Shown one piece after another: positions 52,400-63,725 of a stretch of 64,000 nt of DNA. Position numbers and translations under genes: made by a program. Below the pieces are notes generated by a model. It was given only the letters and a program-made list of their open reading frames with translations. It did not search any database and was not told where the DNA came from. The DNA is taken from positions 1 to 64,000 of the forward strand of contig JASANG010002991.1 of the NCBI GenBank assembly GCA_030248215.1. The letters are read 5' to 3'. Position 1 is the first letter of the stretch, and each line of letters begins with the position of its first letter. Source of the DNA: Enoplolaimus lenunculus (Eukaryota > Nematoda > Enoplea > Enoplida > Thoracostomopsidae).

Positions 52400-52735
52400 T
52401 GAATGGTTCAGCGGTGAGTGTGTGCGTTTGACACTGTTGAAGCTCGGGTTCGAGCCTCAGTGAGTGGTCGGATTTGAGTGACGCTGAACTATAAAAAAAT
52501 TTTCAAGTCAATATTTGAAGTGGGGAACACGCCTAACCCCCATTTGAGCAGTGGGTGGTTGGGTTTTTGTGACGTAGAACTGTGAAAAAATCTCCAAGGC
52601 AAGACTTGAAGAGGGGAACACGCCTCACCCCCGTTTGAGCAGTGGGTGGTTGGGTTTTTGTGACGTTGAACTGTGAAAAAATTTTCAACGCAAGATTTGA
52701 AGAGGGGAACACGCCTCTACCCCATTTGAGTCAAA
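52400..52735 (+). repeat. tRNA-derived SINE with 91 bp tandem tail
   Basis: Box A-like TGGTTCAGCGGTGAG at 52404 and box B GGGTTCGAGCC at 52446 are spaced as in a tRNA promoter. After them come three units of about 91 bp, each with GGGGAACACGCCT (52522, 52613, 52704) and GTGACG...GAACTGTGAAAAAA. The body fits a pol III SINE with a tandemly amplified tail. Confidence 0.7.
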
Positions 52736-53339
52736 TTCACCCGTGTCTGTGCGTTTACTTGCGCAATTTTACAAAGTATACTTTGATGTGTATGTAAAGT
52801 ATTGCGAGACTAGGAGCGCGGTAGAGAACGACATCTTCGTAATGGTAAAATACGCAACGTTTGCAATTTGTGCAATAATTGATTACGTTTATGCTAGTTT
52901 TCGACGCAGTAGATGTATGGCGATGTGGGAAATATATCTCGTAAATTGCTTGTGAATTTTTAAGAGTTGTAGTTTTCTTATATCCCAGATAACTTCTATA
53001 TTTGTTAATTTAATATTTGCGATACGTTTTACTAACAGTTTTGGCTCAGGAAGTAAACTTGCTATTTTAGGAAACTTGCTCAATACACTAAAAAGGCAAA
53101 CTTGAGTTGGTTTATAGTGTTGAAACTCGTTTCGACCAAAAATGATTTCCTACGATCAATTCGCTTCGAAGTTTTCAACTGTTGATTTACCTCAGGGGTG
53201 CCGCCGCAAATTTAGACTCAGAAGACCCTTTCTGGCTTCGATCCAGAAGGTCATGTGAAGATTGAGCATAAGTTACAATGAGGCTTATATTTTTGCAGTG
53301 AAGCAATAATTTTTGTAGGGGACCTCAGCGCAATTTCCC

Positions 53340-53537
53340 TTCGAGTTGATGGCATGCAATGGTGACTTTGGAGCAGGTCCGATCAGCCACGCCCCACTCG
53401 CTCCATATGGGTGGCCCCATCCCCTAAAGGGGCCCCGACCATAACCGGTTGAAACAAAAACTGCCAAAGTTTTAAAATGCGTCTGGCTTCTCACTCGCGA
53501 GCTTTGTCTCCGCCACTCCTGTCTGCTCCGGCACTGC
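53340..53537 (-). repeat. Dispersed repeat family D (AGTGCCGGAGCA end), inverted copy
   Basis: Contains GGCCCCATCCCCTAAAGGGG, CGGTTGAAACAAAAACTGC and TGGCTTCTCACTCGCGAGC, ending CTGCTCCGGCACTGCC. It is the inverse of 54612-54825 and abuts the hAT element at 53546. Confidence 0.65.
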
Positions 53538-53545
53538 CTTGGAAC

Positions 53546-54011
53546 TAGGGATCGACCGGATCCGAGATCCGGATCCGGGCCGGATCTCTGCAATTTTTAA
53601 GATCCGAATCCGGATCCGGTAAAATAAACTACCGGATCCTAAATTTGATATATACAAACAAAAACATACCAAAATTGGTGTATGTACTTCAACTATGCGT
53701 ACGTAATCTAATAAGCGTGAGCATTAATGCTTTGTTGGAATGTCAGGTTAATGACATCCACGTGGAGACCAGTGTTGTTGCGGAAGAACAAACTTAAAAA
53801 TTATAAAGACTTCTTTTTTAGTTGCAGTAAGTTTTGTTGACTAATTTTGCGAAACAATCAGTTGAACTTTTTGTATTTTATATACGTTAGGTATTGAAAA
53901 ATTATCCAGCTAGTAAGATCCGGATCCGGATCCGGGCCGGATCTGAATTTTAAGATCCGGATCCGGATTCGGATCCGGTAAATGCAAAATTTTGGATCCC
54001 GTCGTTCCCTA
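53546..54011 (-). mobile_element. hAT-type element, inverted second copy
   Basis: Inverse of 25905-26373 over its full 466 bp with few differences. Flanks CTTGGAAC (53538-53545) and CTTGGAAA (54012-54019) are a near-exact 8 bp target duplication. Ends TAGGGATCGACCGGATCC and GGATCCCGTCGTTCCCTA. Confidence 0.9.
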
Positions 54012-54611
54012 CTTGGAAACCAAGAGTTAATCATAGTGGTTGCAATACTGAAGCCAAACAACTTCACCATTCAAAAATTAACTACGAAAGTTATATATTT
54101 TTTGAATTTTGCATGAATGCTTAGCAGTAGTCTAGCATACCAATACAAAAAATTATGATTTAAAATAAATCTATGGCAGCTTATCGTATAACATATTGAT
54201 AATTTAGCAGAATTATTTATGAACAGAAACTCTGAAAAAAGCATCATATATATGTTTGTATATATATTTGGGTTTTTCATTTTTTGCGTTCAAACTTTAA
54301 ACCTTTTACTCGCAGATAGCAGAATAGTAGCTATTTAGCTATTGGGTTCATTCTAAATACAACTAAGGTTAATACGGTTAGGTTCGATTTTTTGAAAACT
54401 CGTTCATCCTAGTCTCAGCTTGCCAATCATTTGTTTGCTGGCGGGGAGAGGTCAATCATTTGCAAAAAAATTAATTGCTTCCTCGCATTGAAACATACTG
54501 CGAGTATAGCGATCGGTGATCGATTCTGAAACTTTGGTAGCAATTAACGAACGAATACTGTTATACCCTTACAAATATCACATCATAATATTCATGTTTG
54601 TTTCAACACAC

Positions 54612-54825
54612 CCGTAGCCCAGTGCCGGTGCAGGCACAGGTGGGGGTTTCACCCGAATTCCGGGGTGAGGGTCCCCAAAATCGCAAGCGAAGCGAGCGAG
54701 AAGCCAGGCGCGTTTTAAAACTTAAGCGGTTTTTGTTTCAACCGGTTACAGTGGGGGCCTCTTTAGGGGTGGGGGCACCCCCCCAAATGAGGGTATGGGG
54801 GATGGCTGCTCCGGCCCTGCCGTAG
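54612..54825 (+). repeat. Dispersed repeat family D copy
   Basis: AGTGCCGGTGCAGGCACAGG...AGCGAAGCGAGCGAGAAGCC...TTCAACCGGTTACAGTGGGG...GCTGCTCCGGCCCTGCC. The ends are inverted repeats. Confidence 0.65.
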
Positions 54826-55661
54826 CAAGCTTAATCTGCTTCGGGGTGGAAATAATTTTATGAGGGGGGCACGCAATTGAAATATCAAGCTCACAAGTAG
54901 CGGTACAACTTTTCAAGAGTGGTCTAAACTCTTTTAAGAAGGTCTTGGTTCCCTTTAGCCATCCTTTACTTGCGGCCGGCGTTTTAGAAACGTATCTGAT
55001 TCATATAATGCCTGCTCAACATTTTGATGCTGCCTGCAAACTCTTAGGTTTTTGCTTGGTGCTAGATTTAGGCTTAAGCTTGCTTTGTATTCTGAAACGC
55101 AGCTGCCTTTCGGCGGTCTGATAAACCCTGATGTTCTTTCGTCGTCAAACTTTCTATCTGGTTGTCCCACTCATATCTCATCCTTTGTCCCCTTATTGTC
55201 GGAGAATTCAACCCCCCCCAAGCCCCTTCTCTTGGTTGACGGCTGTAAGCCTTTGCCTGATTTAGTTTCAACCGGCAACAAATTAAATATCCGGCGGCTT
55301 TAGTTTGATTTATCATTTTACTCTGTCTGCGCGTGGATAATGTCTCGTCTGCGTTTGTGCCTGGGTAGCTTTACCTATACGCTAATGTCTATGACCGTGC
55401 TACAATATTAGTATGCACTTGTGTAAATATTGTTCTAGTTCAAAACAACTCAAATATTCTACTGTTTATATATATGTTTCCGGGGAATAGGGGATCCGAA
55501 AGGTATACCCTTCAATAGCATTAACGATTCAAAAACTAGTAATATTGGAGTATTTGGGTCTTAAACCTCAGGTCGCTAAATTAAGCGTTTAAAAGCTCTT
55601 CAACCGCCTGTCCCCCTTGTAAATTTTGCTGCTTATCTTATTAACCTACGACAATTCGTCG

Positions 55662-55808
55662 CCAGCAGTGTCGGAGCAAGCTAGAGCAGGCCCCCTTCCA
55701 AAAATATTTTTCAATTTTTGTATTATAAAATTTGTTAGGGTGAGGCTTCTCTTTGGGGTGGGGGCACTCCCAAATGTGCAGTATGTGGGTGGCTGCTCCG
55801 GCTCTGGC
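55662..55808 (+). repeat. Dispersed repeat family D, short copy
   Basis: CAGTGTCGGAGCAAGCTAGA...GGCTTCTCTTTGGGGTGGGG...GGCTGCTCCGGCTCTGG. Shorter centre than the 54.6 kb copy. Confidence 0.6.
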
Positions 55809-57689
55809 CGCCCGACAACTTGTCGCCCAGCAGTGTCCTAATACCTATTAATAAATCTGAGCGTAATAATCCTATGTGTAATCCTAAGCCTAAGCATACT
55901 GATGGGTGACGAATTTTGGAGTCGGTTAAATTTTAGGTTACCTGTTGTCGGGTCACGAGTTGTCAGGCGACGAATTGTCGTTTCGTGATGCCATATCTCA
56001 TATAAGGTCTAAAATTGTCAGGGGCTACGAAGTTTGTAAGTACCAGCAGCATTGGTATTTTTGTTGCAGATACTGTTTCTTGTTTTAGTACTCACTAAAA
56101 ATATACTTAAAATGAAGTAAAACTGTTGTCGAATAAAGTGTTGGTTTTATTTACTATGGTGCTTGGCAAAGTTTTACTTCAATTTAAGCAAACACATAAT
56201 TTTTAGCTTTACATTTACTTAATTATCAGGAAATGACAGCAGTAGTTTTACTTATTTACACTATTTTAGCGCAGATTTAGTCAATATTTAGTACACTTAC
56301 TTAAAATAGCAACATATAACTAAAGTATTTTAAGGTGCTTTTATAGAGTAAAGCTGTTCCGATTATGAATCGTACGTAGCTTATTTCAAGCTATATATTT
56401 TAAAAGTCGTCCAACTCCCTCACCGTTTTCACACACACAAGCCTGACCGAATTGTTAATTTTGCATTAGACACATTTTAGTTGTTTTTTCTGTTCGCCCC
56501 GTCGAATCGAAAATTCAACCGAACTCTATGTACACCAGGGTGCAACCGGATATCCGGCTCCGGCTGTAGCCGGATATTAAACGGTTCCGGCATTTTTAGG
56601 TATCCGGTCACACCGTGATATTCACAGATGAATAAATGTTATATATTCCCTTATCATTCTTGTTCTCGCTCAGTCAGTCATTGTTTACTCTGACAGCGAC
56701 AAAATAGAAACTGTTGACTTGCACAGGACGTTATAATTTTAGTAAATATTAGGATTGGAAACTACGGGACGGCAAGGGGACGGGAAACGCTCTCTGATCT
56801 TCCTATGGGTCAGTTCACAGCTTTTCCAGTCTAAAACATTATCTGCAGCATCATAAGATTAAGAAAATTTTTTTCTTGCGCTCGCTATAAATACTTCAGC
56901 CCTCTAGTAACAATAATTCCCTGCCACGGGCCTATTGTGAATTCTCACTATAGTATCAACAAATACACAGATATATTGTCAGTTTCACTGCCCGTTTTTA
57001 TGAGTTTATTTTATATTTTTGTTCTCAATCAGGCGCATAAGGAGTTGGATGTGGGGAATATATACCTTTGAAATTTTATGGGGACAAAACGGGCATTTTA
57101 AAATAAAACCTTGTCCTTGCTAGCTGCGGTCGCTCGCAAAAAGCGTTTAACATGGTTTTTCCTCTCGTGAATATGAAATTCTGGATACGATCCTGGTCGC
57201 AAGTTATACCGAAAGCTTGGGGGGGCGTGGTTGTGAGTCCCCCGTAATTGGTTTTCCAAATACTGTTGCCTTTGGATCAAAGTAGAAGAACAACATTTAT
57301 TATTATGTACTCATACATCCGGTATTCAAATCAAAACTGTGGTAAACAGTACTCCTCGTTTTAGATTTATTGCTCAAGGAAAAACTTATAGATCTGATTA
57401 GAATACCCTTTTAGTAGTGGCTGGTTTGATTCAGGATTGGTCTGACCCGAAGGTACGCAATTTATACTACTTTTGTGTGATTTCTTCCAAATTTAGCTTC
57501 CACTTAGGCTTTTTAAATGTAACATTTTTATCATGCTTAAAGCTTGACACTATGCTGAGGGAAACTAAAGCGCAAAAGCGTCGAAATTGCGTAACTTCAA
57601 TGCGAAAATTTTGCAAATGACATAGCTAAGTAACGTGAATTTTTTCAAGAGGTACCACTTAAACACAGCTCTCGACCAAAACCTGCATA

Positions 57690-57833
57690 CCCACGGGCGT
57701 CAGCAGAAAAATATATATGGAGGGCACCGAATAATTTTGGGGGGTCATTCGATTGCAATTCAATATTGCTTACTTTTAGACCGAGTCTATTCGGGGGGCA
57801 TTCCCCCCAATACCCCGCATGGGGACGCCCTCT
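57690..57833 (+). repeat. GGGGCGTC-type MITE, copy 2
   Basis: GGGCGTCAGCAGAAAAATAT...GGCACCGAATAATTTTGGGG...GACCGAGTCTATTCGGGGGG...CATGGGGACGCCC. The ends form an inverted repeat. Confidence 0.65.
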
Positions 57834-58431
57834 AACATGACTACCATCCTATTCCAATGATATAGTCATATTGCACTAAAGTTTATTTTTTTCGTAATTA
57901 TATCAAAATTCGTTAAACTGAAACGGTGTAGCTATGTAATTATTAACCTTAGTTTATATTTAAGAAATACCGTTGCTCTGTATTCTACTAATCTGGTTTC
58001 AGTTTGTTTTTCAACATTAGATGCAGATGCACTTCATGTATCATTAGTTGTATCGCAGTATATGTTCAGACTCAGTTTGCAGTCAGATTCAGAGAGTACA
58101 TGGACTCAGAAGAATTGGTACCATTTTTTGCTTGAGATTGAGTTAGAAACAAGGCGGCGTTACGAAAGAGGGGTTGGGCTTTTAAAACAGACCGGTAGAA
58201 AGTAGGTGGCGATCTCGCAAGCGGGCTGCCTCGCGCTATAATGCGGTAATGCAGCAAAGTACACCCCCCAAACGGTTGGGTGAGAAGGGTACGCGACTAA
58301 CTGTTCCTCGTGATTCTTTATAAACAGACTCGATTGACTTGGTAGATTTCGCATTCTTCTTTTCGCAGCCAGCGTGCAATTTTAACCTCAAAACATATTT
58401 GTAAATGCTATTTAGAAACGCGCCGTAACCA

Positions 58432-58597
58432 AAGAGGCGGGGCAGGGGGGCGACTCAGATCCCCAGCCCGGGTCAAATTTTGCCCTCTCTAGAAAGTTTT
58501 CATCCTTGTTTGTAAGTCAAGAAAACTCTTGCATGTCCGTGCTGAAAATGTTTTGGCTCCCATCCTTAGCAAGCTGAGCTGGCCACCGGCCTAATTA
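58432..58597 (+). repeat. Dispersed repeat family C, copy 2
   Basis: AGAGGCGGGGCAGGGGGGCG...CCTCTCTAGAAAGTTTTCAT...AGCAAGCTGAGCTGG. Confidence 0.6.
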
Positions 58598-58642
58598 GAA
58601 AGCATTTTGGTGGGGAAAAATCAGCCTTCTAGATTTGGACAT

Positions 58643-58921
58643 TTAAGCTCTTCATACATGCAAGTTTTTGCTGTGAGAACTTGCAGCTGCAACTTGCACT
58701 TACAAGTTTTGTCCAAAATCTCGGTCGAAAAACTGCCGCTGCAAATAATTCATTAAAAATGATAGCTAGGAATTTAATTCACATGTATGAACAACCGTGC
58801 AAGTTCACTGAATTTATTGCAGTCGCTTGCTCATTGGCTAACGAAAAAATGCGAGTTCTGCGTGCAATTTGCAACTGCAAGGTTTCACAGTAAAAACTTC
58901 CACGTGTGAATATGGCTTTAA
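58643..58921. mobile_element. TTAA-flanked piggyBac-like MITE
   Basis: TTAA lies at both 58643-58646 and 58918-58921. Inner ends GCTCTTCATACATGCAAGTT and (inverse) AGCCATATTCACACGTGGAA are related, followed on each side by AACTTGCAGCTGCAA-type text. A left end of the same family with TTAAGCCCTATTCACACGTG is at 52173, and an eroded copy near 25130-25260. Confidence 0.65.
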
Positions 58922-60964
58922 GTTGTGTTGTGATATTAGTATTAAGATTTTTACCAAATTTTAATTAAAGTTTTATCCCATAGTCGCACAAATATATAAA
59001 CAACCTTTTCACATGTATTATCAGGGATGTTTTAATAAAATATGAAGGGTTTTCAATTTTCGATAGTGGTGACTTTGCGAACCCGTACCCATCGAGATAT
59101 CAGGGGGTTTATTTTGGGCCCCCTACAAACGTTTTAGATCCATAATTGCATGCTATTTAAGTTTTTTGACCTCCCGCAAGTGGGACGGCGGTTTTGTATC
59201 CTTCAAACCTGTGGTCATAGCCAGGATTTCGGAGAGGGGGTTACGTTCAGAAAAATTTCGAGGAATAGTTTTTAGTGTTGCAGAATATATAACCGTGATT
59301 ACGTAGAAAAGTCACAAAGGGAGGTTGACCCCTGAAATCTTCTCCCCATCGGCTACAACCATTGAGAAACCCTTATAGCGCTGCTAAGGTAGAGTTGTTA
59401 ATCGAAAATAACTATTTTGGACCGTGTAACACATCCCCCTTACAGTCTTGGACTTAGGCTCCTGCATATTAATTAATAAGCAACCGTTGCTGTAGTAGTA
59501 GTAGCTAATTTAATTTTCTTTCTTCGTATAAACAAGATGTTGTTGTACCACTATTTCATTTATTTGATTTTATTCTTTAATTTGAATAAATTTTACATTT
59601 CAACCATGAGCGGTCACAAGGGGGAAGAGGCGGCAGCCCCTCCATCGAAGTTGTTTATAAACAGTTAAATTTTTAGAACAAATATAAAGTGATGCTTAAC
59701 TTGAAAAAATCAACATTTTTTGAGCGGCATAATATTGAAATCAATCCGCCCCCTTTCCGCGAAGAAAAATCTGAGACCGTCAATGATTTCAACTCAATTT
59801 GAATTCGACGACTTTGCCGTTAGTTTGAAACCAGGGCTCGTATTCTCAAATGTATATAGCAAATACCATCAGTTTATAGTACGTTTTCAAACTCACTAAC
59901 TATTGCAGTTGTTGAACTCAAAATTGGTACACCATTGGAGCAAATCATATGCTAAAAATGTGCTGAATTGTGAGTCTCAGCATTTACTGCTTCAAAAGTT
60001 ACAAGACCTATCACCAACTGCTGATAGCTGCTACATTTAGGGCCAAGGTACACAATAGTTACGCTATATTCATTCGTTCGTAACAATGCTATCATTGTTT
60101 GTGCTGCTATTCTGAGCTGGTTAAGCGAGCAACGCCATCATTTTCCATGAATTCAAATGTTACCATAAGTATCAAACGACGCAACAAGTTATTACTTTGA
60201 CATAACATAAATTTAATGTTGCTTAAAATTTTGCATTCTACACCCCAAATCTTTCTGGCATATCAAATTGCAAACTAATTGTGTCAACAAACACGGTCAG
60301 GGCTACGCCTTGCGACCCCCTTTTCTGTTCGATCGCCTCCCAGTGGCGCACTTCAGAAAGCGCCCTGAAGAGGAGATGCCCACATATGGGTGAGTAGATG
60401 GGTGCTAGGCTTGGCAGTGTTACCTAACGTTTCGTATTTGTTTTCTTATGCAGAATGCAATCCGTTGCATAACCTACATTTGTACAAAGAGTATCATCAA
60501 CTCTTGGTTGCACTATAATTGCAACAAATATATTAATTCGACAACTGAACATACGAAACCATGTATGTACTGCAAGCAGTTGTTCAAGCAGCATCGCGAA
60601 GCCTATTCCTGCTATTGGCAGCTTGTTATCATATTTTGGCCAGGTATACGCATCCAATTATAGCGGCGTCGCCGAAGGGGATCAAACGAATCGTTGCCTT
60701 TTGATGATTTTAGAAAATATAAATTTCTGTTACAACAAATGCTTAACTGAGAGACAAATTGACTTACACATGAACTACTATTTACGTATACGCGCATAAA
60801 TCGTGGTGTCCATCCCCCCAAAAGCTAAAATTCTGGCTGGTTTCAAGCTTTATACCCTGTGGTTCACGACAGATGCTAAGTTTTGAGCTATTAGACGTTA
60901 GCTCATTCATATTTTAAGCTATAATTGCCTATTAATGCACCATCCACAATAAGGTGAGTAGACC

Positions 60965-61300
60965 GTGTGGAAAATGAATTTTTCAATTTCCAAAACAGAT
61001 TTATTTTTATACAACTAGTGGGAAATTGATTTCACAATTTTAACGTATATGGAAATGGTAAATTGAAACTTCATGGCGTTTGAGGAATTGAATTTGAACT
61101 TTAAAACAACAGTTTTCAATTTCCCCTTTGATTGTTTTGAACTTTAAACAAACAGTGAATTGGATTTTCAAATATTACTACAAATGGTAAATTGAATTTT
61201 GAAAATTTAAAGTGAAACCTGAATGGTTTAAGTTAAATTTTGCTACAGGGAAATTGAATTTGAACATTTTAAGAAACGAATTCTATTTCCTTGTACCGTA
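60965..61300 (+). repeat. Degenerate tandem repeat of about 55-60 bp
   Basis: GGAAATTGAATTTGAAC-type units recur with poor spacing. AT-rich and non-coding. Confidence 0.4.
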
Positions 61301-61555
61301 ACAAATTTTTAACTTCCGGTGACCTTTGTTGTTTACCTACATCAAAGACATGAGTGTTTTGATATTTCACACAAAACTACTTGGGTCACCACGGTCACGA
61401 AATTTTGCGGTCCCCACCCTGTGCCTGCTCCGACATTGTCTGAAAGTTTACACTGGCTGAAATTTTAATTTATTTACATTCAAGAAAGGCCTAAAAAGAT
61501 AAATTTTACTTAATTTGTTTTTGTTTTTACTTGTGACTTTAAAATATTAAAAAAG

Positions 61556-61675
61556 TTATCTGAAACTGAATGTCAAGATATTGACGATTGTGCTTCAACA
61601 ACACACCCGTGTCCAATAAACGCTGACTGCACGAATACTCCGGGATCGTTCAGTTGTAAATGTCATGTTGGATAT
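61556..61675 (+). CDS. Calcium-binding EGF-like exon of a partly seen gene
   Basis: Reads CQDIDDCASTTHPCPINADC then TNTPGSFSCKCHVGY before a GTAAGT donor. This is a cbEGF domain: the DIDDC calcium site, the beta-hydroxylation signature C-x-N-x4-F-x-C-x-C, and the first five of its six cysteines; the leading Cys would close a preceding EGF module. Such domains occur in secreted or cell-surface proteins such as fibrillins, Notch and nidogens. The 5' edge is either 61556 (120 nt, phase 0) or 61578. No other exon of the gene was found, so either the neighbours are outside the window or this is an isolated remnant. Repeats of its 3' end follow directly. Confidence 0.65.
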
Positions 61676-61936
61676 GTAAGTTTGTTTATTTTTTAGTTAA
61701 GGATAGCGCTATACTTTGATGACGTCCGGGTGTCGTCCGTCACACGTACGGCGCCCTCCGTCACTGTGCGTCACGGTGCGGTATCGTACGCGAATTACTC
61801 AATGTCATGTTGATATGTGAGTTTGTTTATTTTTTAGTTAAGGATAGCGCTGTGCGTCACGGTGCGGTATCGTACGCGAATTACTCAATGTCATGTTGAT
61901 ATGTGAGTTTGTTTATTTTTTAGTTAAGGATAGCGC
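61661..61936 (+). repeat. Triplicated exon end plus splice donor
   Basis: About 50 bp (ATGTCATGTTG...ATATG, donor, TTTGTTTATTTTTTAGTTAA and GGATAGCGCT) occurs at 61660-61710, 61801-61851 and 61887-61936. Copies 2 and 3 lack one G and read GTGAGT where the first has GTAAGT. MITE B sequence (CGGTGCGGTATCGTACGCGA) lies between copies. Confidence 0.85.
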
Positions 61937-62107
61937 TATACTTTTGATGACGTCCGGGTGTCGTCCGTCACACGTACGGCGCCGTCCGTCACTGTGCGTC
62001 ACGGTGCGGTATCGTACGCGAATTACTCACGTATTATACCGTATGGTGACGGACGGTGACGTCCGTACGGGTGACAGACGGTGCCGTGCGACAAGTATAA
62101 CGCAACC
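61701..62107. repeat. MITE family B copy, internally rearranged
   Basis: Left GGATAGCGCTATACTTTGAT and right inverse GGTTGCGTTATACTTGTCGC. The centre is CpG-rich with GTCCGTCACTGTGCGTCACG twice. It abuts the EGF exon. Confidence 0.7.
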
Positions 62108-62240
62108 ATTACTGAACACGTTTCAATCAATTGTCTATAGGTTGAAAAATAGTAATTTTTCACTGATACCGATTGCTATTAGTTGTTTCGTAAATTTGCT
62201 ATTATGATACTGTTCCGCACTTGTTCTTTACATTGACCGA

Positions 62241-62610
62241 AAGTTTTAAAGTATTTAGTAAGCAAACTATTGTTAACTATTTTTATTTTAAAACACTACT
62301 TAATCAAGCCGACAAATTACCAGCTTGCAGCATGTAAATGGTTTGCTTTTTACGTCGATTTAAATTTATTGAGGACTTTTGAAAGTTTAATTAATGGTAC
62401 TGGCGTCTTGCTCGATTCGTTCTCGGGCGCTTAAAAGTTTTGAAGTATTTAGTCGGTGGCCTTTTGTTCATTTTAAAACACAATACGTCAAGCGATTAAA
62501 TTACGTAATCAAGCGATTAAATTAATTATTAGCTTGCACCATCTAATGGTTTACTTTTTATATCGGTTTCAACTTTAATTAAGGGCTTTTGAAATTTTAA
62601 ACAATTTTTT
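62241..62610 (+). repeat. 194 bp tandem pair
   Basis: AAGTTTTAAAGTATTTAGT at 62241 and AAGTTTTGAAGTATTTAGT at 62435 start two related units, both with TTTAAAACAC, ATGGTTTNCTTTTTA and a CTTTTGAAA end. Confidence 0.7.
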
Positions 62611-62814
62611 TCGGTAAAACACGCTGTGCTATTAACGATCTAGAGTTTAAAAACAACAGGTGGCGAAAATGCGACAACATTACAACATTAGACGAAAAGT
62701 ATAGAGCTCTCTTGGTTCACTGAAAACTGAGAGTCAGCGTTGATTTGTAGAATTCCTGCCTTGCATTGAAAATTTCATTTATCACAAACTATTTTTTATT
62801 AAAAACATCACGGA

Positions 62815-63095
62815 TTTCAGTACTGCCGGGTAGACTTCAAAAAATATTGCCTAGTCGTTTGAAGTTTTACAACCGTTAATTATTGCACGTTATAACAACT
62901 ATGAAGCATTTCTGTACTGCCGAGCCTTAAAAAAATATTTGGCTAGTCGTTTGAAGTTAAAACCAATTACCGTTTATTGCACGTTTAATGGCAACCATGA
63001 AGCATTTCTGTACTACCGAGCAGACGTCTCAAAATATTTGGCTAGTCGTTTGAAGTTAAAACGGATAATTCCCTTATTGCACGTTTTAATGGCAA
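62815..63095 (+). repeat. About 95 bp tandem repeat, 3 units
   Basis: Each unit has TACTGCCGAG-type text, AAAATATTTGGCTAGTCGTT, TTGAAGTTAAAAC and TTATTGCACGTTTTAATGGC. Starts near 62820, 62914 and 63011. Confidence 0.8.
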
Positions 63096-63189
63096 CTTGT
63101 TTTTCATTGTTTATTAGAGAGGGATCCAGAAATTTTTGACGATGCGGCAGGATATCAAATGTTAGGAGACGCAGTTTTTGTTGCATAGG

Positions 63190-63345
63190 GACGAGCCCTT
63201 GAGGGCCGGGCAGGAGGGATCAGCCCCTTCTGGAAAAACTTTGCCCCCCTAGAAAATTTCCTACCATGCTTGTCAGTTAACGAAAACCCGTGTATGCCTA
63301 ACCTAAAAATTTTTAACCCATCCTAGCATGGTGACGACAAAATTG
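63190..63345 (+). repeat. Dispersed repeat family C, copy 3
   Basis: GGGCAGGAGGGATCAGCCCC...CCCCCCTAGAAAATTTCCTA...ACCCATCCTAGCATGGTGAC. Confidence 0.6.
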
Positions 63346-63542
63346 TAACAGGCGGTGTAAGCCCCCTCCCATCTTTATGTATCCGGAAGGAGTACTAATT
63401 ACTCATAATAGAAATAAAAAAATTTGTAATTTTCAACCACTAATTGCTAGTTTCATAAAACGCTTTTATGATATCGTTGTTTTATTATCATTCACAATTT
63501 TTGGTAATTTTCAGTTTAAACCACGTTTACTGAACATGTCAA

Positions 63543-63725
63543 AGTATAGATCACGGGCGGAGCATTTAAAAGAGTATATAAGTTTAAGCTTTAGACTAAT
63601 TTCTTTGCTTATGTTTAGTCTCAAACTTAGGCCTATGTACAAGCTCATTTTTACGCTCAGGCTTAGGCATAGGTTTAGGTATATGCTTTACTACTATTAC
63701 AGCCCTGTTCTCTTCATTAGCCAAA
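63543..63725 (-). repeat. MITE family A copy, inverted
   Basis: ATCACGGGCGGAGCA at the left; AAGCTTTAGACTAATTTCTT; TTAGGC-type hexamers; then ACAGCCCTGTTCTCTTCATT and AGCCAA at the right. Confidence 0.65.

Larger units (their letters stand above)
45794..61555. other. Long transposon-rich intergenic or intronic stretch
   Basis: No coding exon supported. Dispersed elements are listed separately. Also present: a TTTG microsatellite (50190-50222), an AT dinucleotide tract near 51609-51640, and GCGAAGCGAAGCGAGC blocks at 51407 and 54681, echoed near 31850 and 63925 in inverse. If the candidate exon at 45669 or the EGF exon at 61556 belongs to a large gene, this could be its intron. Confidence 0.5.

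Noticed and set aside
57422-57452. Possible small plus-strand exon (AGLIQDWSDPK) between an AG and a GTACGC
   Set aside because: Too short, no partner exon in phase and no known family.
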